Assembly: GCA_024636345.1 (NCBI GenBank)
Contig: JAGXHG010000014.1
Coordinates: forward strand, 1-39,384
DNA from: Desulfobulbaceae bacterium
GTDB lineage: Bacteria; Desulfobacterota; Desulfobulbia; Desulfobulbales; Desulfocapsaceae
Length of the DNA stretch: 39,384 nt
Direction: 5' to 3'
The translations under genes and the position numbers were made by a program. This document shows positions 25,628 through 33,983 of this stretch, in pieces (position 1 is the stretch's first letter; every line of letters starts with the position of its first letter). A model generated the notes under the pieces. The model was not told the origin of the DNA and did no database searches. It saw nothing but the letters and a program-made list of their open reading frames with translations.

Positions 25628-25816
25628 ATGGCACATAAGGACACCAAGGACAGGACTGCTTTTTTGTCAACACATATGTCCCCGATCATCTTCTGTTTAT
25701 TTGAGAGGTCTATCACTTTTTTCTCGACTATGTCAAGGAAGGTGCTGATTTTTTTAGCTTGTTCTCTTGGTCGGGAGGGATGTTCTCTTTTTGATTATAC
25801 TTGGGATCGACAGTGA
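25628..25816 (+). CDS. Possible small unknown protein
   Basis: A 62-residue frame starting at ATG 25628 with GGAGG eight bases upstream. The product begins MAHKDTKDRTAF and has a Phe/Ile-rich middle. It is not recognised, and its composition is not clearly that of a real protein. It lies in the 472-base gap between the PilZ gene and thpR, where nothing else was found. The main support is the ribosome-binding site. Confidence 0.25.
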   Translation: MAHKDTKDRTAFLSTHMSPIIFCLFERSITFFSTMSRKVLIFLACSLGREGCSLFDYTWDRQ

Positions 25817-25962
25817 ATATTGTTTTTGTTGTTCAGGATGATAGAGGTATTGGTAAGAGAAATTTCCATCGATGACAAGAGAAGTACGTTGGCTCAATGG
25901 TTTTTTTATCCTGTGATGTCGTTATCTTGTAGCAGTAATGGACTTTGGTTGGAGGTGTGACC

Positions 25963-26514
25963 ATGCATAGGCTTTTTGTGGCTATCGATTTACCGCAGGC
26001 TGTAAAACTGGAACTGGCAGGGATCTGTTCCGGTTTGCCCGGTGCGCGCTGGGTGCAGGATGAGCAGATCCATCTTACTTTGCGTTTTATCGGTGAGGTG
26101 GATGATGGAGTTTTCCAGGAGATAAGGGAGGAGCTTGCCGATATAAAGAGTTTTGCTTTTACCATGCGGCTTGCTGGACTCGGTTTTTTCCCGCCTCGCA
26201 GGCAGCCGCATGTCCTGTGGGCGGGCATTGATCCCGTTGATTCTGTTGTCGTTCTGCGAGACAGGGTGGAGTCGGTTCTTGTTCGTCTGGGCCTTGAACC
26301 GGAAGGGAGAAACTTCTTTCCGCATGTGACTCTTGCTCGCCTCCGGGATACACCGGTCGCCAAGGTTGACCGTTATCTGGCCGCTAATATGTCCTTTGTG
26401 AGTTCTGAATTCAGGGTCGATGCATTCCACCTTTATTCCAGTGTTTTGACCAGTAATCGAGCGATTCATCAGGTTGAGGCCACCTGTTCTTTAATCCTGC
26501 CGTCAGTGAATTGA
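25963..26514 (+). CDS. thpR: RNA 2',3'-cyclic phosphodiesterase (LigT/ThpR family)
   Basis: A 183-residue 2H phosphoesterase. The two HxTx motifs are HLTL (QIHLTLRFIGEV) and HVTL (FFPHVTLARL), the catalytic histidine pair that opens 2',3'-cyclic phosphates on RNA ends. The N-terminus MHRLFVAIDLP is typical. ATG 25963 is chosen because GGAGGTG lies five bases upstream; the frame itself is open six codons further. It stands alone between the signalling block and the ABC export operon. Confidence 0.93.
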   Translation: MHRLFVAIDLPQAVKLELAGICSGLPGARWVQDEQIHLTLRFIGEVDDGVFQEIREELADIKSFAFTMRLAGLGFFPPRRQPHVLWAGIDPVDSVVVLRDRVESVLVRLGLEPEGRNFFPHVTLARLRDTPVAKVDRYLAANMSFVSSEFRVDAFHLYSSVLTSNRAIHQVEATCSLILPSVN

Positions 26515-26883
26515 CAAGTTGTTGCGCTGAATCCATCCTTGAGCAGAAATTCTGAGGACAAGGTCGGTTTGTTGAGATTTCCGTTACAGGATTGTGCCGT
26601 GGGAGGCAAGAGAGAGCGGGTGTCTTTGAAACAGGTATGATCCCATCATGTTTTCTGTTTTTACATAATTATATTGATATCCCTATCTTTTTTTCTTTAT
26701 ACTTTCTTAATGGTGTCTGAGAACGGATACCGTTCTGAAATATGCTCTCTCTTTTCAATATGCTAAAATGCACGATAGTCAGCTATCGCCCAGATACAAT
26801 CTGTTCAAAAGAATACGCTGCGAATCTTTTAAGGCAATGGCATTGCAGAACGTATTAAGTTTCTTCTCCGGTTATGGTGAACA
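26515..26883. other. Upstream region of the ABC export operon
   Basis: No gene is seen in these 369 bases. They are AT-rich around 26660-26760 and contain a perfect palindrome, AGAACGG-ATA-CCGTTCT (26720-26736), placed like an operator about 150 bases before the HlyD gene. No repressor gene lies adjacent, so the regulator is unknown. Confidence 0.5.
26720..26736 (+). promoter_or_regulatory. Candidate operator palindrome
   Basis: A perfect 7-bp inverted repeat with a 3-base centre, AGAACGG-ATA-CCGTTCT, upstream of the HlyD/ABC operon. Size and symmetry fit a TetR- or similar repressor site. The assignment is by structure and position only. Confidence 0.45.
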
Positions 26884-27918
26884 ATGAATAACGTTAATAT
26901 GAATGATTCAGAAAGTCCTGCTCTATGTCCCCATAAAGCTCTATGTTGCAACCTGTTCCAGACATGGTCAGGGTTGCTGTTCTGTGTTTTGTTTGTTGTG
27001 GCCGGGTGTACGACTGATCTTCAGAACACATATCAAGGATATGTCGAAGGAGAGTATCAGTTGATTTCTTCGCCACTGGCGGGGCAGCTCCAGATCCTGT
27101 CTGTCAGCCGCGGAGCGACTGTTACCGCCGGTGTCCCCCTGTTTACTCTGGAGCATCAAAGTGAGGCGGCGGCGTTGTCTGAGGCGGAGCAGGTCGTGCA
27201 GCGTACTGAAAATAAGCTGGCTGATCTTGGAAAAGGATTGCGGCCCAGTGAAATTGTTTCGGTCAAGGCCAAATTGGCTCAGGCTGAAGCCGCTGTTAAT
27301 CTGACCACTCGGGAATTTAGGCGCCGTGAAAAACTTTTCCAGGAAAGCACTATTTCCCGGGAAGAACTTGACCGGGCACGCAAGGAAATGGAGAGCAGTC
27401 AGGCGGTGGCAGCCCAGTTGACTGCCGAACTTGAAACCGCCGGACTGGGGGCCCGAGCCGATGAAATTCTGGTCGCCCGGGCTGATGTTAAAGCTGCCGG
27501 TGACCGGTTGGAGCAGGCCCGTTGGCGGGTGGAACAGAAAACCCAAAAGGCGCCGGATGCCGGGTATGTTTTTGACACCTTTTATATGGCAGGGGAATTT
27601 GTACCGGCCGGTTATCCGGTGGTGAGTATTCTGCCACCGGGTAATATCAAAGTTCGTTTTTTTGTGCCCGAGACCGTGGTCGGTTCTCTGGCAGCGGGCC
27701 GGCAGGTATCGGTTGCCTTTGACGGGGCGGCAAAAAATTACCGGGGGACTATCTCCTATATCTCACCTCAGGCAGAATACACGCCGCCGGTTATTTACAG
27801 CCGGGATGCCCGCACCAAGCTGGTGTTTATGATTGAAGCAAAAATCGCACCGGATCAAGCAACTGAGCTGCATCCAGGCCAGCCGGTTGATGTCAGGCTG
27901 GAGGCATCCCATGGCTGA
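26884..27918 (+). CDS. HlyD-family adaptor lipoprotein (YbhG-like)
   Basis: A 344-residue periplasmic adaptor for an ABC exporter. A membrane segment ends in the lipobox VVAG-C42, after an unusually long 30-residue Cys-containing N-region. The biotinyl-lipoyl halves (YQLISSPLAGQLQILSVSRGATVTAGVPLFTLE and APDAGYVFDTFYMAGEFVPAGYPVVSIL) flank a long helical hairpin rich in Glu, Ala and Arg. It overlaps the ATPase gene by eight bases, as expected for a three-gene export system like YbhGFSR. Substrates of this group include drugs and lipophilic compounds. The substrate here is unknown. Confidence 0.9.
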   Translation: MNNVNMNDSESPALCPHKALCCNLFQTWSGLLFCVLFVVAGCTTDLQNTYQGYVEGEYQLISSPLAGQLQILSVSRGATVTAGVPLFTLEHQSEAAALSEAEQVVQRTENKLADLGKGLRPSEIVSVKAKLAQAEAAVNLTTREFRRREKLFQESTISREELDRARKEMESSQAVAAQLTAELETAGLGARADEILVARADVKAAGDRLEQARWRVEQKTQKAPDAGYVFDTFYMAGEFVPAGYPVVSILPPGNIKVRFFVPETVVGSLAAGRQVSVAFDGAAKNYRGTISYISPQAEYTPPVIYSRDARTKLVFMIEAKIAPDQATELHPGQPVDVRLEASHG

Positions 27919-28831
27919 GGAGACGCCGGTTATCGACGTCCACGATATTTCCAAGTCTTTTAATGGCAAGACCGTAGTCAACAAACTCTCTTTACGGGTC
28001 AGCCCCGGAGAGATATATGGTTTTCTTGGTCCGAACGGCAGCGGCAAGACCACTTTTATCCGTATGCTCTGCGGTCTGCTGCGGCCTGATTCCGGCAGTG
28101 GTGTCTGTCTGGGTTTTGATATCCAAAAGGAAGCGGATAAAATCAAGCCGATGGTCGGCTATATGTCCCAGCGATTTAGTCTTTACGAGGATCTCACCGT
28201 CCTTGAAAACCTGACCTTTATGGGAAGGATTTACGGCCTGAAAAATTTGAAATCATTGGTTCATGACAGCATCGAGCGTATGGGGCTTGCCCGTTTCGCT
28301 AACCAGCTCGCCGGCACCCTGTCGGGCGGCTGGAAACAGCGCCTGGCCCTTACGGCCTGTCTGCTCCATCGTCCTCGTCTTCTTCTGCTCGATGAACCGA
28401 CAGCCGGTGTTGATCCTAAGGCCCGTCGCGACTTCTGGGATGATATCTACAGGTTATCCGAGCAGGGTGTTACTTCTCTGATCAGCACCCATTATATGGA
28501 TGAAGCAGAACGGTGCCATCGTCTTGCTTATCTCTCTTACGGTAATCTGCTGACGGCGGGAACCGCTGATGAGGTCATCGCCTCAGCTGGTCTGACGAGC
28601 TGGCTGGTGACCGGTGGTAATGTGCATCTGCTGGCTGCAAAGCTTAAAACCATCGTGGGTGTGGACCAGGTGGTTCCTTTCGGCAATACTCTGCATGTCA
28701 GCGGCCACGATGCCGAAAGGCTGGAACAGGGGTTGCAGCCTTTTATGGATAAGAAATATCGCTGGCAGAAAACAAATGCCAATCTTGAAGAGGTTTTTAT
28801 CAGCCTCATGCAGGACCGAGAGGTGCAATGA
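27911..28831 (+). CDS. ABC exporter ATPase
   Basis: A 306-residue ABC-2-type ATPase. Walker A is GPNGSGKTT, the signature is LSGGWKQRLAL, Walker B is LLLLDEPTAGVD and the switch histidine is in ISTHYMDEAERC. The LSGGW form is typical of the CcmA/YbhF/YhhJ drug-export group. The family member YbhF carries two fused ATPase domains; this one carries a single domain. ATG 27911 overlaps the adaptor stop. The stop is one base before the permease start. Confidence 0.93.
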   Translation: MAEETPVIDVHDISKSFNGKTVVNKLSLRVSPGEIYGFLGPNGSGKTTFIRMLCGLLRPDSGSGVCLGFDIQKEADKIKPMVGYMSQRFSLYEDLTVLENLTFMGRIYGLKNLKSLVHDSIERMGLARFANQLAGTLSGGWKQRLALTACLLHRPRLLLLDEPTAGVDPKARRDFWDDIYRLSEQGVTSLISTHYMDEAERCHRLAYLSYGNLLTAGTADEVIASAGLTSWLVTGGNVHLLAAKLKTIVGVDQVVPFGNTLHVSGHDAERLEQGLQPFMDKKYRWQKTNANLEEVFISLMQDREVQ

Positions 28832-28832
28832 G

Positions 28833-29975
28833 ATGAGGCTGGTCGATATTTTTTCCCTGCGGCGATTCGGTGCCATTATCGGCAAGGAGTTTGTGCAGAT
28901 GCGGCGAGACCGGATGACCTTTGCGATGATGATCGCTATTCCCATCATGCAGATGATCGTCTTTGGCTTTGCCATCAATTCAGATCCCAAAAATCTGCCG
29001 ACTGTGATTCTGGCAGCCGATCATTCTGTTTTTTCCCGTTCCATTATTACCGCCATGCGTAATAGCGGTTATTTTCAGATCATCAAGACGGTTGCCAGTG
29101 AAGCGGAAGCGGATCTGCTTGTTGAGGAAGGGGATGTGCAGTTTGTGGTCACTATTCCAGAAGGATTTTCCCGTCGTCTGGTGCGTGGGGAACGGCCAGC
29201 CCTGCTGCTCACTGCTGATGCCACTGATCCCTCGGCCACTAGCAACGCCCTGGCGGCATTCCGTTTTCTTGCTGAAACGGCGCTGGCCCGCGACCTTGCA
29301 GGGCCCCTGCGTCATTTGCGCCGCGGCGCACCACCCCTGGATACGATTGTTCATGCCCGTTTTAATCCCGAAGGCATCGCCCAGTATAATATTGTGCCAG
29401 GCCTGATGGGTGTCGTCCTGACCATGACCCTGGTGATCATTACCGCTCTTGCCATCACCAGGGAGCGGGAACGCGGTACCATGGAAAACCTGCTCTCCAC
29501 CCCGGTCAAACCCATGGAGGTGATGTTTGGTAAAATCGTTCCGTATATTATTGTCGGCTATGTGCAGATGGGGGTTATTCTGATTGCCAGTCGCTTTCTC
29601 TTTCATGTGCCGATGATGGGCAACTTGGCGTTGCTGCTTCTTGTCTCGCTCTTGTTTATCGCTGCCAATCTCGGCGTCGGCCTGACCTTTTCCACCTTGG
29701 CCCGTAATCAGCTGCAGGCGGTGCAGATGGCATTTTTCTTCTTCCTGCCTTCGATCCTGCTTTCCGGATTCATGTTTCCTTTTCGCGGCATGCCTCTCTG
29801 GGCCCAGCATATTGGTGAGATGCTGCCCCTGACTCATTTCCTGCGCATTGTCCGTGGCATTGTCCTCAAAGGTAACGGTTTCTCGCAGATCCTGCCCAAT
29901 CTCTGGCCTATCGCTGTTTTTCTGATCGTTGCCCTTTCCATCGGCCTCACCCGTTACCACCGTACTTTGGACTGA
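28833..29975 (+). CDS. ABC-2 type exporter permease
   Basis: A 380-residue inner-membrane permease of the ABC2_membrane_3 (YbhS/YhhJ) family: one N-terminal helix (MTFAMMIAIPIMQMIVFGFAIN), a periplasmic domain of about 140 residues, then five helices with the conserved ITRERERGTMENLLSTP and FPFRGMPLWAQHIGEMLPLTHFLRIVRGI. The frame extends far upstream inside the ATPase gene, but ATG 28833 follows the ATPase stop by one base and starts a normal N-terminus. E. coli YbhFSR has two permeases; only one is present here, so it probably works as a homodimer. The next gene is convergent, 32 bases away. Confidence 0.92.
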   Translation: MRLVDIFSLRRFGAIIGKEFVQMRRDRMTFAMMIAIPIMQMIVFGFAINSDPKNLPTVILAADHSVFSRSIITAMRNSGYFQIIKTVASEAEADLLVEEGDVQFVVTIPEGFSRRLVRGERPALLLTADATDPSATSNALAAFRFLAETALARDLAGPLRHLRRGAPPLDTIVHARFNPEGIAQYNIVPGLMGVVLTMTLVIITALAITRERERGTMENLLSTPVKPMEVMFGKIVPYIIVGYVQMGVILIASRFLFHVPMMGNLALLLLVSLLFIAANLGVGLTFSTLARNQLQAVQMAFFFFLPSILLSGFMFPFRGMPLWAQHIGEMLPLTHFLRIVRGIVLKGNGFSQILPNLWPIAVFLIVALSIGLTRYHRTLD

Positions 29976-30007
29976 TGCCGCGCTCGGCTTATTTTCAACA
30001 AGAGGTT

Positions 30008-30484
30008 TTACTGAGTCAGCGCTTTGATCATGGGGGGAAGCAGGAAGCCAATCAATAATAAGGTTATAGCTGGACGGAGTAAATTGACAGGTTTCATGTT
30101 CTGTTCCATGATGGCTGTAGCAGCGTGATTTGCAGCGGAGAAAGTAAAGAATACCAACATCGATGTAACAATAGTGGCATCTGCATATAGTCCCCAATTG
30201 AACACATAAATAAGAAAAGCTGTGATGGCTGTGGCCGCATTTGCCAGACCCGATTGAATTTGATATGCACGATTGGGTTTATAACCGATTTTTTCAGAGG
30301 CCACTTCTCCCAATATCAGAGATTCAAAGGCCACTGTGCCGGACATGAGAATGACTACGAATGGCCCCATTATGTGAAATTGTGAAATCGCATCTTTTCC
30401 CAGGTAGTCAGCGAAAAAAATGGCAAGTCCTATGCCGGCTGGCCGAAGCCATTCCATTATCAACGACAGGTTCTCTTTAGTCAT
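30008..30484 (-). CDS. Small integral membrane protein of unknown function
   Basis: A 158-residue protein with four or five hydrophobic segments, including FHIMGPFVVILMSGTVAFESL, AATAITAFLIYVFNWGLY and LLRPAITLLLIGFLLPPMI. It has no motif I can tie to a characterised family. AAGGAG lies ten bases upstream of the ATG. It is the first gene of the AT-richer, mostly minus-strand accessory region and follows the LysE-type gene by 109 bases. Confidence 0.75.
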   Translation of the reverse strand: MTKENLSLIMEWLRPAGIGLAIFFADYLGKDAISQFHIMGPFVVILMSGTVAFESLILGEVASEKIGYKPNRAYQIQSGLANAATAITAFLIYVFNWGLYADATIVTSMLVFFTFSAANHAATAIMEQNMKPVNLLRPAITLLLIGFLLPPMIKALTQ

Positions 30485-30593
30485 TCTGCTTCATCTCCTT
30501 AATTGTCCTGGCTACCCCGAGCGATTAACCAAACTTGTGCTGTCGTGAAATACGCGCAAATCTGCTGGAGCGAATTGTCTGCTGATCTTCTGT

Positions 30594-31220
30594 CTACCGT
30601 TCTGTCGTTATCAGTTTGAGTGCCAATCCCAGAAAAACAGTGCCGGCGATCCTGTTCAGTATCTTTTGGATGTGATCGGTTCTCTTGAACCATTGTCCAA
30701 GAGTGCCGGATAGGAGCGCTATGCTTCCAAAAACTATTATTGTGGCAAGGATAAAAAGACATCCTAAGAGTAGAATCTGTAACGATACCAATCCTCTTGA
30801 CGGGTCAACGAATTGTGGTAGAAACGCCAGAAAGAAAATAGAAACTTTAGGATTAGTGATGTTCATGATGATTCCACGATAATACAGCTTCCAGTAATTG
30901 ACCTCTTCGTCAGAGTTACTTTGAATCTTTTTTGCAGCAGCATGGAAGGCTTGCCATGCGAGATATACGAGGTAGCCGGCACCAATAAATTTGAGAAGAG
31001 AAAATGCAACTGCTGATATCTGGAAAATGACAGCAACTCCCAGGGCTACAGCACTACTGTGGATGATCAATCCCGTACATAAACCAAGTATGACAATTAT
31101 TCCTGCGAGCCTTCCGCGTAATATGGACAGCGTCAACACGAATATATTGTCGGGACCGGGTGCAAGGGCCAGAAGAAGAGATGTTGTGAAAAATGTAATG
31201 ATGGTCTCAGTGGATAGCAT
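30594..31220 (-). CDS. LysE/RhtB-family exporter
   Basis: A 208-residue inner-membrane protein with about six helices. The N-terminus FFTTSLLLALAPGPDNIFVLTLSILRGR contains the PGPD/N motif of LysE/RhtB amino-acid and metabolite exporters, and NPKVSIFFLAFLPQFVDP is the second signature. Substrates in this family range from lysine to homoserine, threonine and leucine analogues, and cannot be predicted here. Confidence 0.92.
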   Translation of the reverse strand: MLSTETIITFFTTSLLLALAPGPDNIFVLTLSILRGRLAGIIVILGLCTGLIIHSSAVALGVAVIFQISAVAFSLLKFIGAGYLVYLAWQAFHAAAKKIQSNSDEEVNYWKLYYRGIIMNITNPKVSIFFLAFLPQFVDPSRGLVSLQILLLGCLFILATIIVFGSIALLSGTLGQWFKRTDHIQKILNRIAGTVFLGLALKLITTER

Positions 31221-31289
31221 CTGACCTCCTTAGCTGCAATAATGCATGTTTCAGTGTAACGGGGGAATCGTTGCTTCGGCCGTGGTTTT

Positions 31290-31315
31290 GGGGTTAGAGC
31301 CTTATTTCTGACCCC
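31290..31315 (-). repeat. REP-like hairpin in an intergenic spacer
   Basis: GGGGTTAGA (31290-31298) faces TCTGACCCC (31307-31315), a 9-bp stem with one G-T pair and an 8-base loop. GGGGTCAG-type hairpins are typical of repetitive extragenic palindromes linked to Y1 transposases. Only one copy was noticed in this window, so the repeat nature is inference. Confidence 0.45.
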
Positions 31316-31363
31316 TGTGAGCATTATATATTCCCCTGAGCCAAAATGGCACTGCGCAACCTC

Positions 31364-32059
31364 TCAATCATATCCAAGAAATATATCGGTACGAATCTGG
31401 TCTTCTGCAACATCAATTAAGGCTAAGGCCTTTTTTATCGCTTCAACCATGACCGGTGGGCCTGAGATCATATAATGGGCGTTACTGTTTTTCGGAACTT
31501 CTTTTGAGATTATATCAGCGTTGATAAATCCTTGATAAGCGTTTTCCATGCCGGTGGTATCAGATAAAACATGGACCAGATGGTAATCTGGCAGCTTTAG
31601 ATTTTCTAATTCATCCCTGAAAGCTATATCCCCCGTATTCAGATTTCCGTAGATGAGGACTATCGTGCCGGATTTTCCTTTCTTTTTTTCGAGGCTTGTA
31701 AGAATACTTCTGATCGGTGTGATGCCAATGCCGCCAGCGATCAGGACAAGAGGGCCGTTTGAATCAGTGAAACAAAACTTCCCAAACGGTCCTTTAATGC
31801 TGATAGCTTCTCCCTTCTTAAGAGATTCCAGTCGATCACAATAAGGACTGCCAGTCATCCGTTTGGTGAATTCAACGAACTCGGCGTCATCGGGGCAGTT
31901 ACTGAGTGATAAGGGATGAATCAGCTCATTACCTAAATCTACCAACATATATTGACCGGCCGTAAAGTCCAACCCCTCGGGTACTTTGAATCGATAACTC
32001 ACAGCCGTAAGGGTTCTTTCTATTCGTTCCAGAAATTCTGTACGGTATTCTTTTGTCAT
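31364..32059 (-). CDS. FAD/NAD(P)-binding oxidoreductase (ferredoxin reductase-type)
   Basis: A 231-residue flavoprotein reductase with an FAD domain followed by an NAD(P) domain. HPLSLSN stands for the flavin-binding RxYS motif with His instead of Arg, KGPFGKFCF is the second flavin block, AGGIGITPIRSIL is the NAD(P) glycine loop, and ISGPPVMVEAI is the C-terminal nucleotide motif. There is no fused ferredoxin or oxygenase domain, so it must pass electrons to or from a separate partner. ATG 32059 is chosen over an upstream TTG that lies too close to the purine-rich ribosome site. Confidence 0.88.
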   Translation of the reverse strand: MTKEYRTEFLERIERTLTAVSYRFKVPEGLDFTAGQYMLVDLGNELIHPLSLSNCPDDAEFVEFTKRMTGSPYCDRLESLKKGEAISIKGPFGKFCFTDSNGPLVLIAGGIGITPIRSILTSLEKKKGKSGTIVLIYGNLNTGDIAFRDELENLKLPDYHLVHVLSDTTGMENAYQGFINADIISKEVPKNSNAHYMISGPPVMVEAIKKALALIDVAEDQIRTDIFLGYD

Positions 32060-32154
32060 GTTTTTTTCCAATCCTCTATTGCATATTTAAAGGGGCTGCT
32101 CAAAATTATGATTGCAACAATATAAACTATAACCTTAGAAATCAGCAGCCGAGA

Positions 32155-33084
32155 TTAGCCGTCCGCTGGATTGATTTTCGGGACAATTGTATTTTTTGAA
32201 ACCCTTGAATGATGGAGAATTACTGGGACGTTGGTGTCAAACAAGCTGTTTGCAAATTTTACAAGCGACCAAAATACCATTATCGGCAAAGCAATAACTT
32301 GAATCAGGAATACCCCAACATACAGAAATGCCAGTTTCAGAAGGTTCTCTACAATGCTACCCGCATTGCTGACTGTGGCAACAATTGCATCTTTAAACTC
32401 CATTGATTTACGCTGAATGAACGATGTGTTATTCTTGATGGTTCCTAAAACACCGTCAATCTCCGGAAGTGAAAAATCCATCAACTTGTCTAGCTCCGCA
32501 GTCCCGACCGCCAGTTCTTTATTTGCATTCGATATATTGTCTGCGAAAAAATGTTCTTGGAGGTAGTTGTTTGCAAAGGCTGATATCGGAAGGGCAAATC
32601 TGGCAATGAGAACCAATAAGATGATCCTCACTATGGTCTTCTGAATAGAGGCCAATCTTTCGTTTTCGAACCAACTGAGAATGAAGAAGATCATGAGAAA
32701 CATGGCAAGTACCGGTGGCGCAATGGACACGCCAATCTCAAAGGCCAGTTTCTGAACCCCCAATGATGTAATCGCCGTCACGAGCACATCAGACACACGT
32801 TCAGCTATATCATCAATCGGATCTAAGGCCTGCCCTACAGCCAATGTCACTCCTACGCCTGCGGGTTCCAGATTCAGGCTTGAATCCTTTACAATTGAGA
32901 CAGAGGCGTTAATAAGCCTGCACGTTGCATAAGCAACGCCGGCTTTAGTTATTGCCTCACGAAAGTAATCGTCAGTTGTGCTGTCTAATAGGGGGATCCT
33001 TAACCCGGGGGAAAAGAATAGCAATATTGCCACCAAGGCTGCAATAGATGCTCTTACTATCTTTGGTATTTGTATGGTTTTCAT
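32155..33084 (-). CDS. Membrane protein of unknown function
   Basis: A 309-residue protein with an N-terminal signal-anchor (about 10-28) and three further membrane stretches, VLAMFLMIFFILSW (about 130), IVRIILLVLIARFALPISAF (about 160) and FLYVGVFLIQVIALPIMVFWSLV (about 265). Between the last two lies an amphipathic helical section with AVGTAELDKLMDFSLPEIDGVLG. I do not recognise the family. The frame can be extended two codons to a GTG; ATG 33084 is used. Codon use is AT-rich like its neighbours, and it lies directly downstream of tag. Confidence 0.7.
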   Translation of the reverse strand: MKTIQIPKIVRASIAALVAILLFFSPGLRIPLLDSTTDDYFREAITKAGVAYATCRLINASVSIVKDSSLNLEPAGVGVTLAVGQALDPIDDIAERVSDVLVTAITSLGVQKLAFEIGVSIAPPVLAMFLMIFFILSWFENERLASIQKTIVRIILLVLIARFALPISAFANNYLQEHFFADNISNANKELAVGTAELDKLMDFSLPEIDGVLGTIKNNTSFIQRKSMEFKDAIVATVSNAGSIVENLLKLAFLYVGVFLIQVIALPIMVFWSLVKFANSLFDTNVPVILHHSRVSKNTIVPKINPADG

Positions 33085-33137
33085 GTTCACTTTTCTGTAT
33101 GGAAAACGACTAAGATAAGACGCGCTCCTGGCTGAGA

Positions 33138-33731
33138 TCAGGTAAGTTTAAGCTGACAATTAGTTTGCTTGTCTTTGACAAGCGAATATCTGAAGCAATC
33201 TGTAACATGGTCGTTAACCATTCCCACAGCTTGCATAAAGGCGTAACATATTGTCGAGCCAACAAATGTGAAACCTCTGTGCTTGAGTTCTTTACTCATT
33301 CTATCTGATTCAGCAGTGGTCGCAGGAATTTGACCTGTTTTATGCCACGAATTTTGTATTGGTTTACCGTCAACAAAGGACCAAATAAATTCATCGAAAC
33401 TTTTGAACTCATCAGTGACTTTCAGACAAGCTTTGGCATTGACTATTGCCGATTCTACTTTAAGTCTGTTTCTTACGATTCCAGGGTCTTTTAGTAAACA
33501 ATCAATTTTGGTGCTGTTCCATTTGGCAATTTTAGCTGGATCAAAGCCATCGTATGCAATTCTATATGTTTCCCGTCTTTTTAGAATAGTAAACCAACTC
33601 AACCCGGCTTGAGCCCCTTCAAGAATAAGCATTTCAAAAAGTTTTGTATCCTCATGAAGAGGAACGCCCCATTCCATATCATGATATTTTATATATAGAG
33701 GGTCATCTGTTACCCAAGCGCATCTTTTCAT
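33138..33731 (-). CDS. tag: DNA-3-methyladenine glycosylase I
   Basis: A 197-residue base-excision repair enzyme removing 3-methyladenine from DNA. The family's zinc site is complete: C4 (MKRCAWV), H17 (YHDMEWG), and the C-terminal His and Cys in NDHVTDCF. Other conserved blocks are LILEGAQAGLSWFTILKRRE and GFTFVGSTICYAFMQAVGMVNDH. The sequence after VTDCFRY is a short unconserved tail. It diverges from the small plus-strand gene across a 10-bp hairpin. Confidence 0.96.
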   Translation of the reverse strand: MKRCAWVTDDPLYIKYHDMEWGVPLHEDTKLFEMLILEGAQAGLSWFTILKRRETYRIAYDGFDPAKIAKWNSTKIDCLLKDPGIVRNRLKVESAIVNAKACLKVTDEFKSFDEFIWSFVDGKPIQNSWHKTGQIPATTAESDRMSKELKHRGFTFVGSTICYAFMQAVGMVNDHVTDCFRYSLVKDKQTNCQLKLT

Positions 33732-33750
33732 GGAGTTCCTATCTACACAT

Positions 33751-33779
33751 ACCTACATCACAAACTGATTGATGTAGGT
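33751..33779. repeat. Perfect 10-bp inverted repeat between divergent genes
   Basis: ACCTACATCA (33751-33760) and its exact complement TGATGTAGGT (33770-33779) flank a 9-base centre. It lies between the start of tag and a small plus-strand ORF, where a regulator of both could bind. No U-run follows on either strand. Confidence 0.6.
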
Positions 33780-33832
33780 TGAAAAAAATGGACAGCAATG
33801 TTTCTTTTTTAAAGATAAGGGGAGGTATCAAA

Positions 33833-33976
33833 ATGGAAAAAATTCCCCAAATGGTCGTAATACATAAGAGTTCCCGGAAGAAGCCGGCCGATTGGGTAAT
33901 TGAAAATGGAATATCTACCGGAGAAGCCGCGAATCGTCTTGCTCTTTTAAAGCTGATGTTAGAATCAGATATCTGA
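33833..33976 (+). CDS. Small unknown protein (47 residues)
   Basis: ATG 33833 is preceded by GGGGAGG with a seven-base gap, one of the best ribosome-binding sites in the region. The product, starting MEKIPQMVVIHKSSRKKPAD, is basic in its first half and ends in a Leu-rich helix. It is not recognised. The frame is open from an earlier ATG at 33788, which lacks a good site. It is on the strand opposite to nearly every other gene here and is wedged between tag and a secreted protein gene. A palindrome covers its stop codon. Confidence 0.5.
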   Translation: MEKIPQMVVIHKSSRKKPADWVIENGISTGEAANRLALLKLMLESDI

Positions 33977-33980
33977 TTCT
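33961..33980. terminator. 20-bp perfect palindrome at a convergent gene junction
   Basis: The segment 33961-33980 (AGAATCAGAT and its exact complement, no spacer) covers the stop of the 47-residue ORF, ending three bases before the stop of the convergent gene. A T-rich run follows on the + strand (TATTAAAATTTTT). It may be a weak two-way terminator, but a stem without a loop base is unusual, so a protein-binding site is also possible. Confidence 0.4.
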
Positions 33981-33983
33981 GTA

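Noticed and set aside
28980..30197. A 405-codon open frame antisense to the ABC permease and the next gene
   Set aside because: Composition is unlike a protein, it spans two real genes, and it has no start signal.
32094..32150. GGCTGCT/AGCAGCC inverted repeat between the flavin reductase and the membrane protein gene, considered as a sixth attC
   Set aside because: The arms are only 7 bp, no RYYYAAC/GTTRRRY boxes flank them, and there is no L-box structure.
33164..33183. GCTTGTC/GACAAGC hairpin near the 3' end of tag, considered as an attC or terminator
   Set aside because: It lies inside the coding sequence with no core boxes or U-run.
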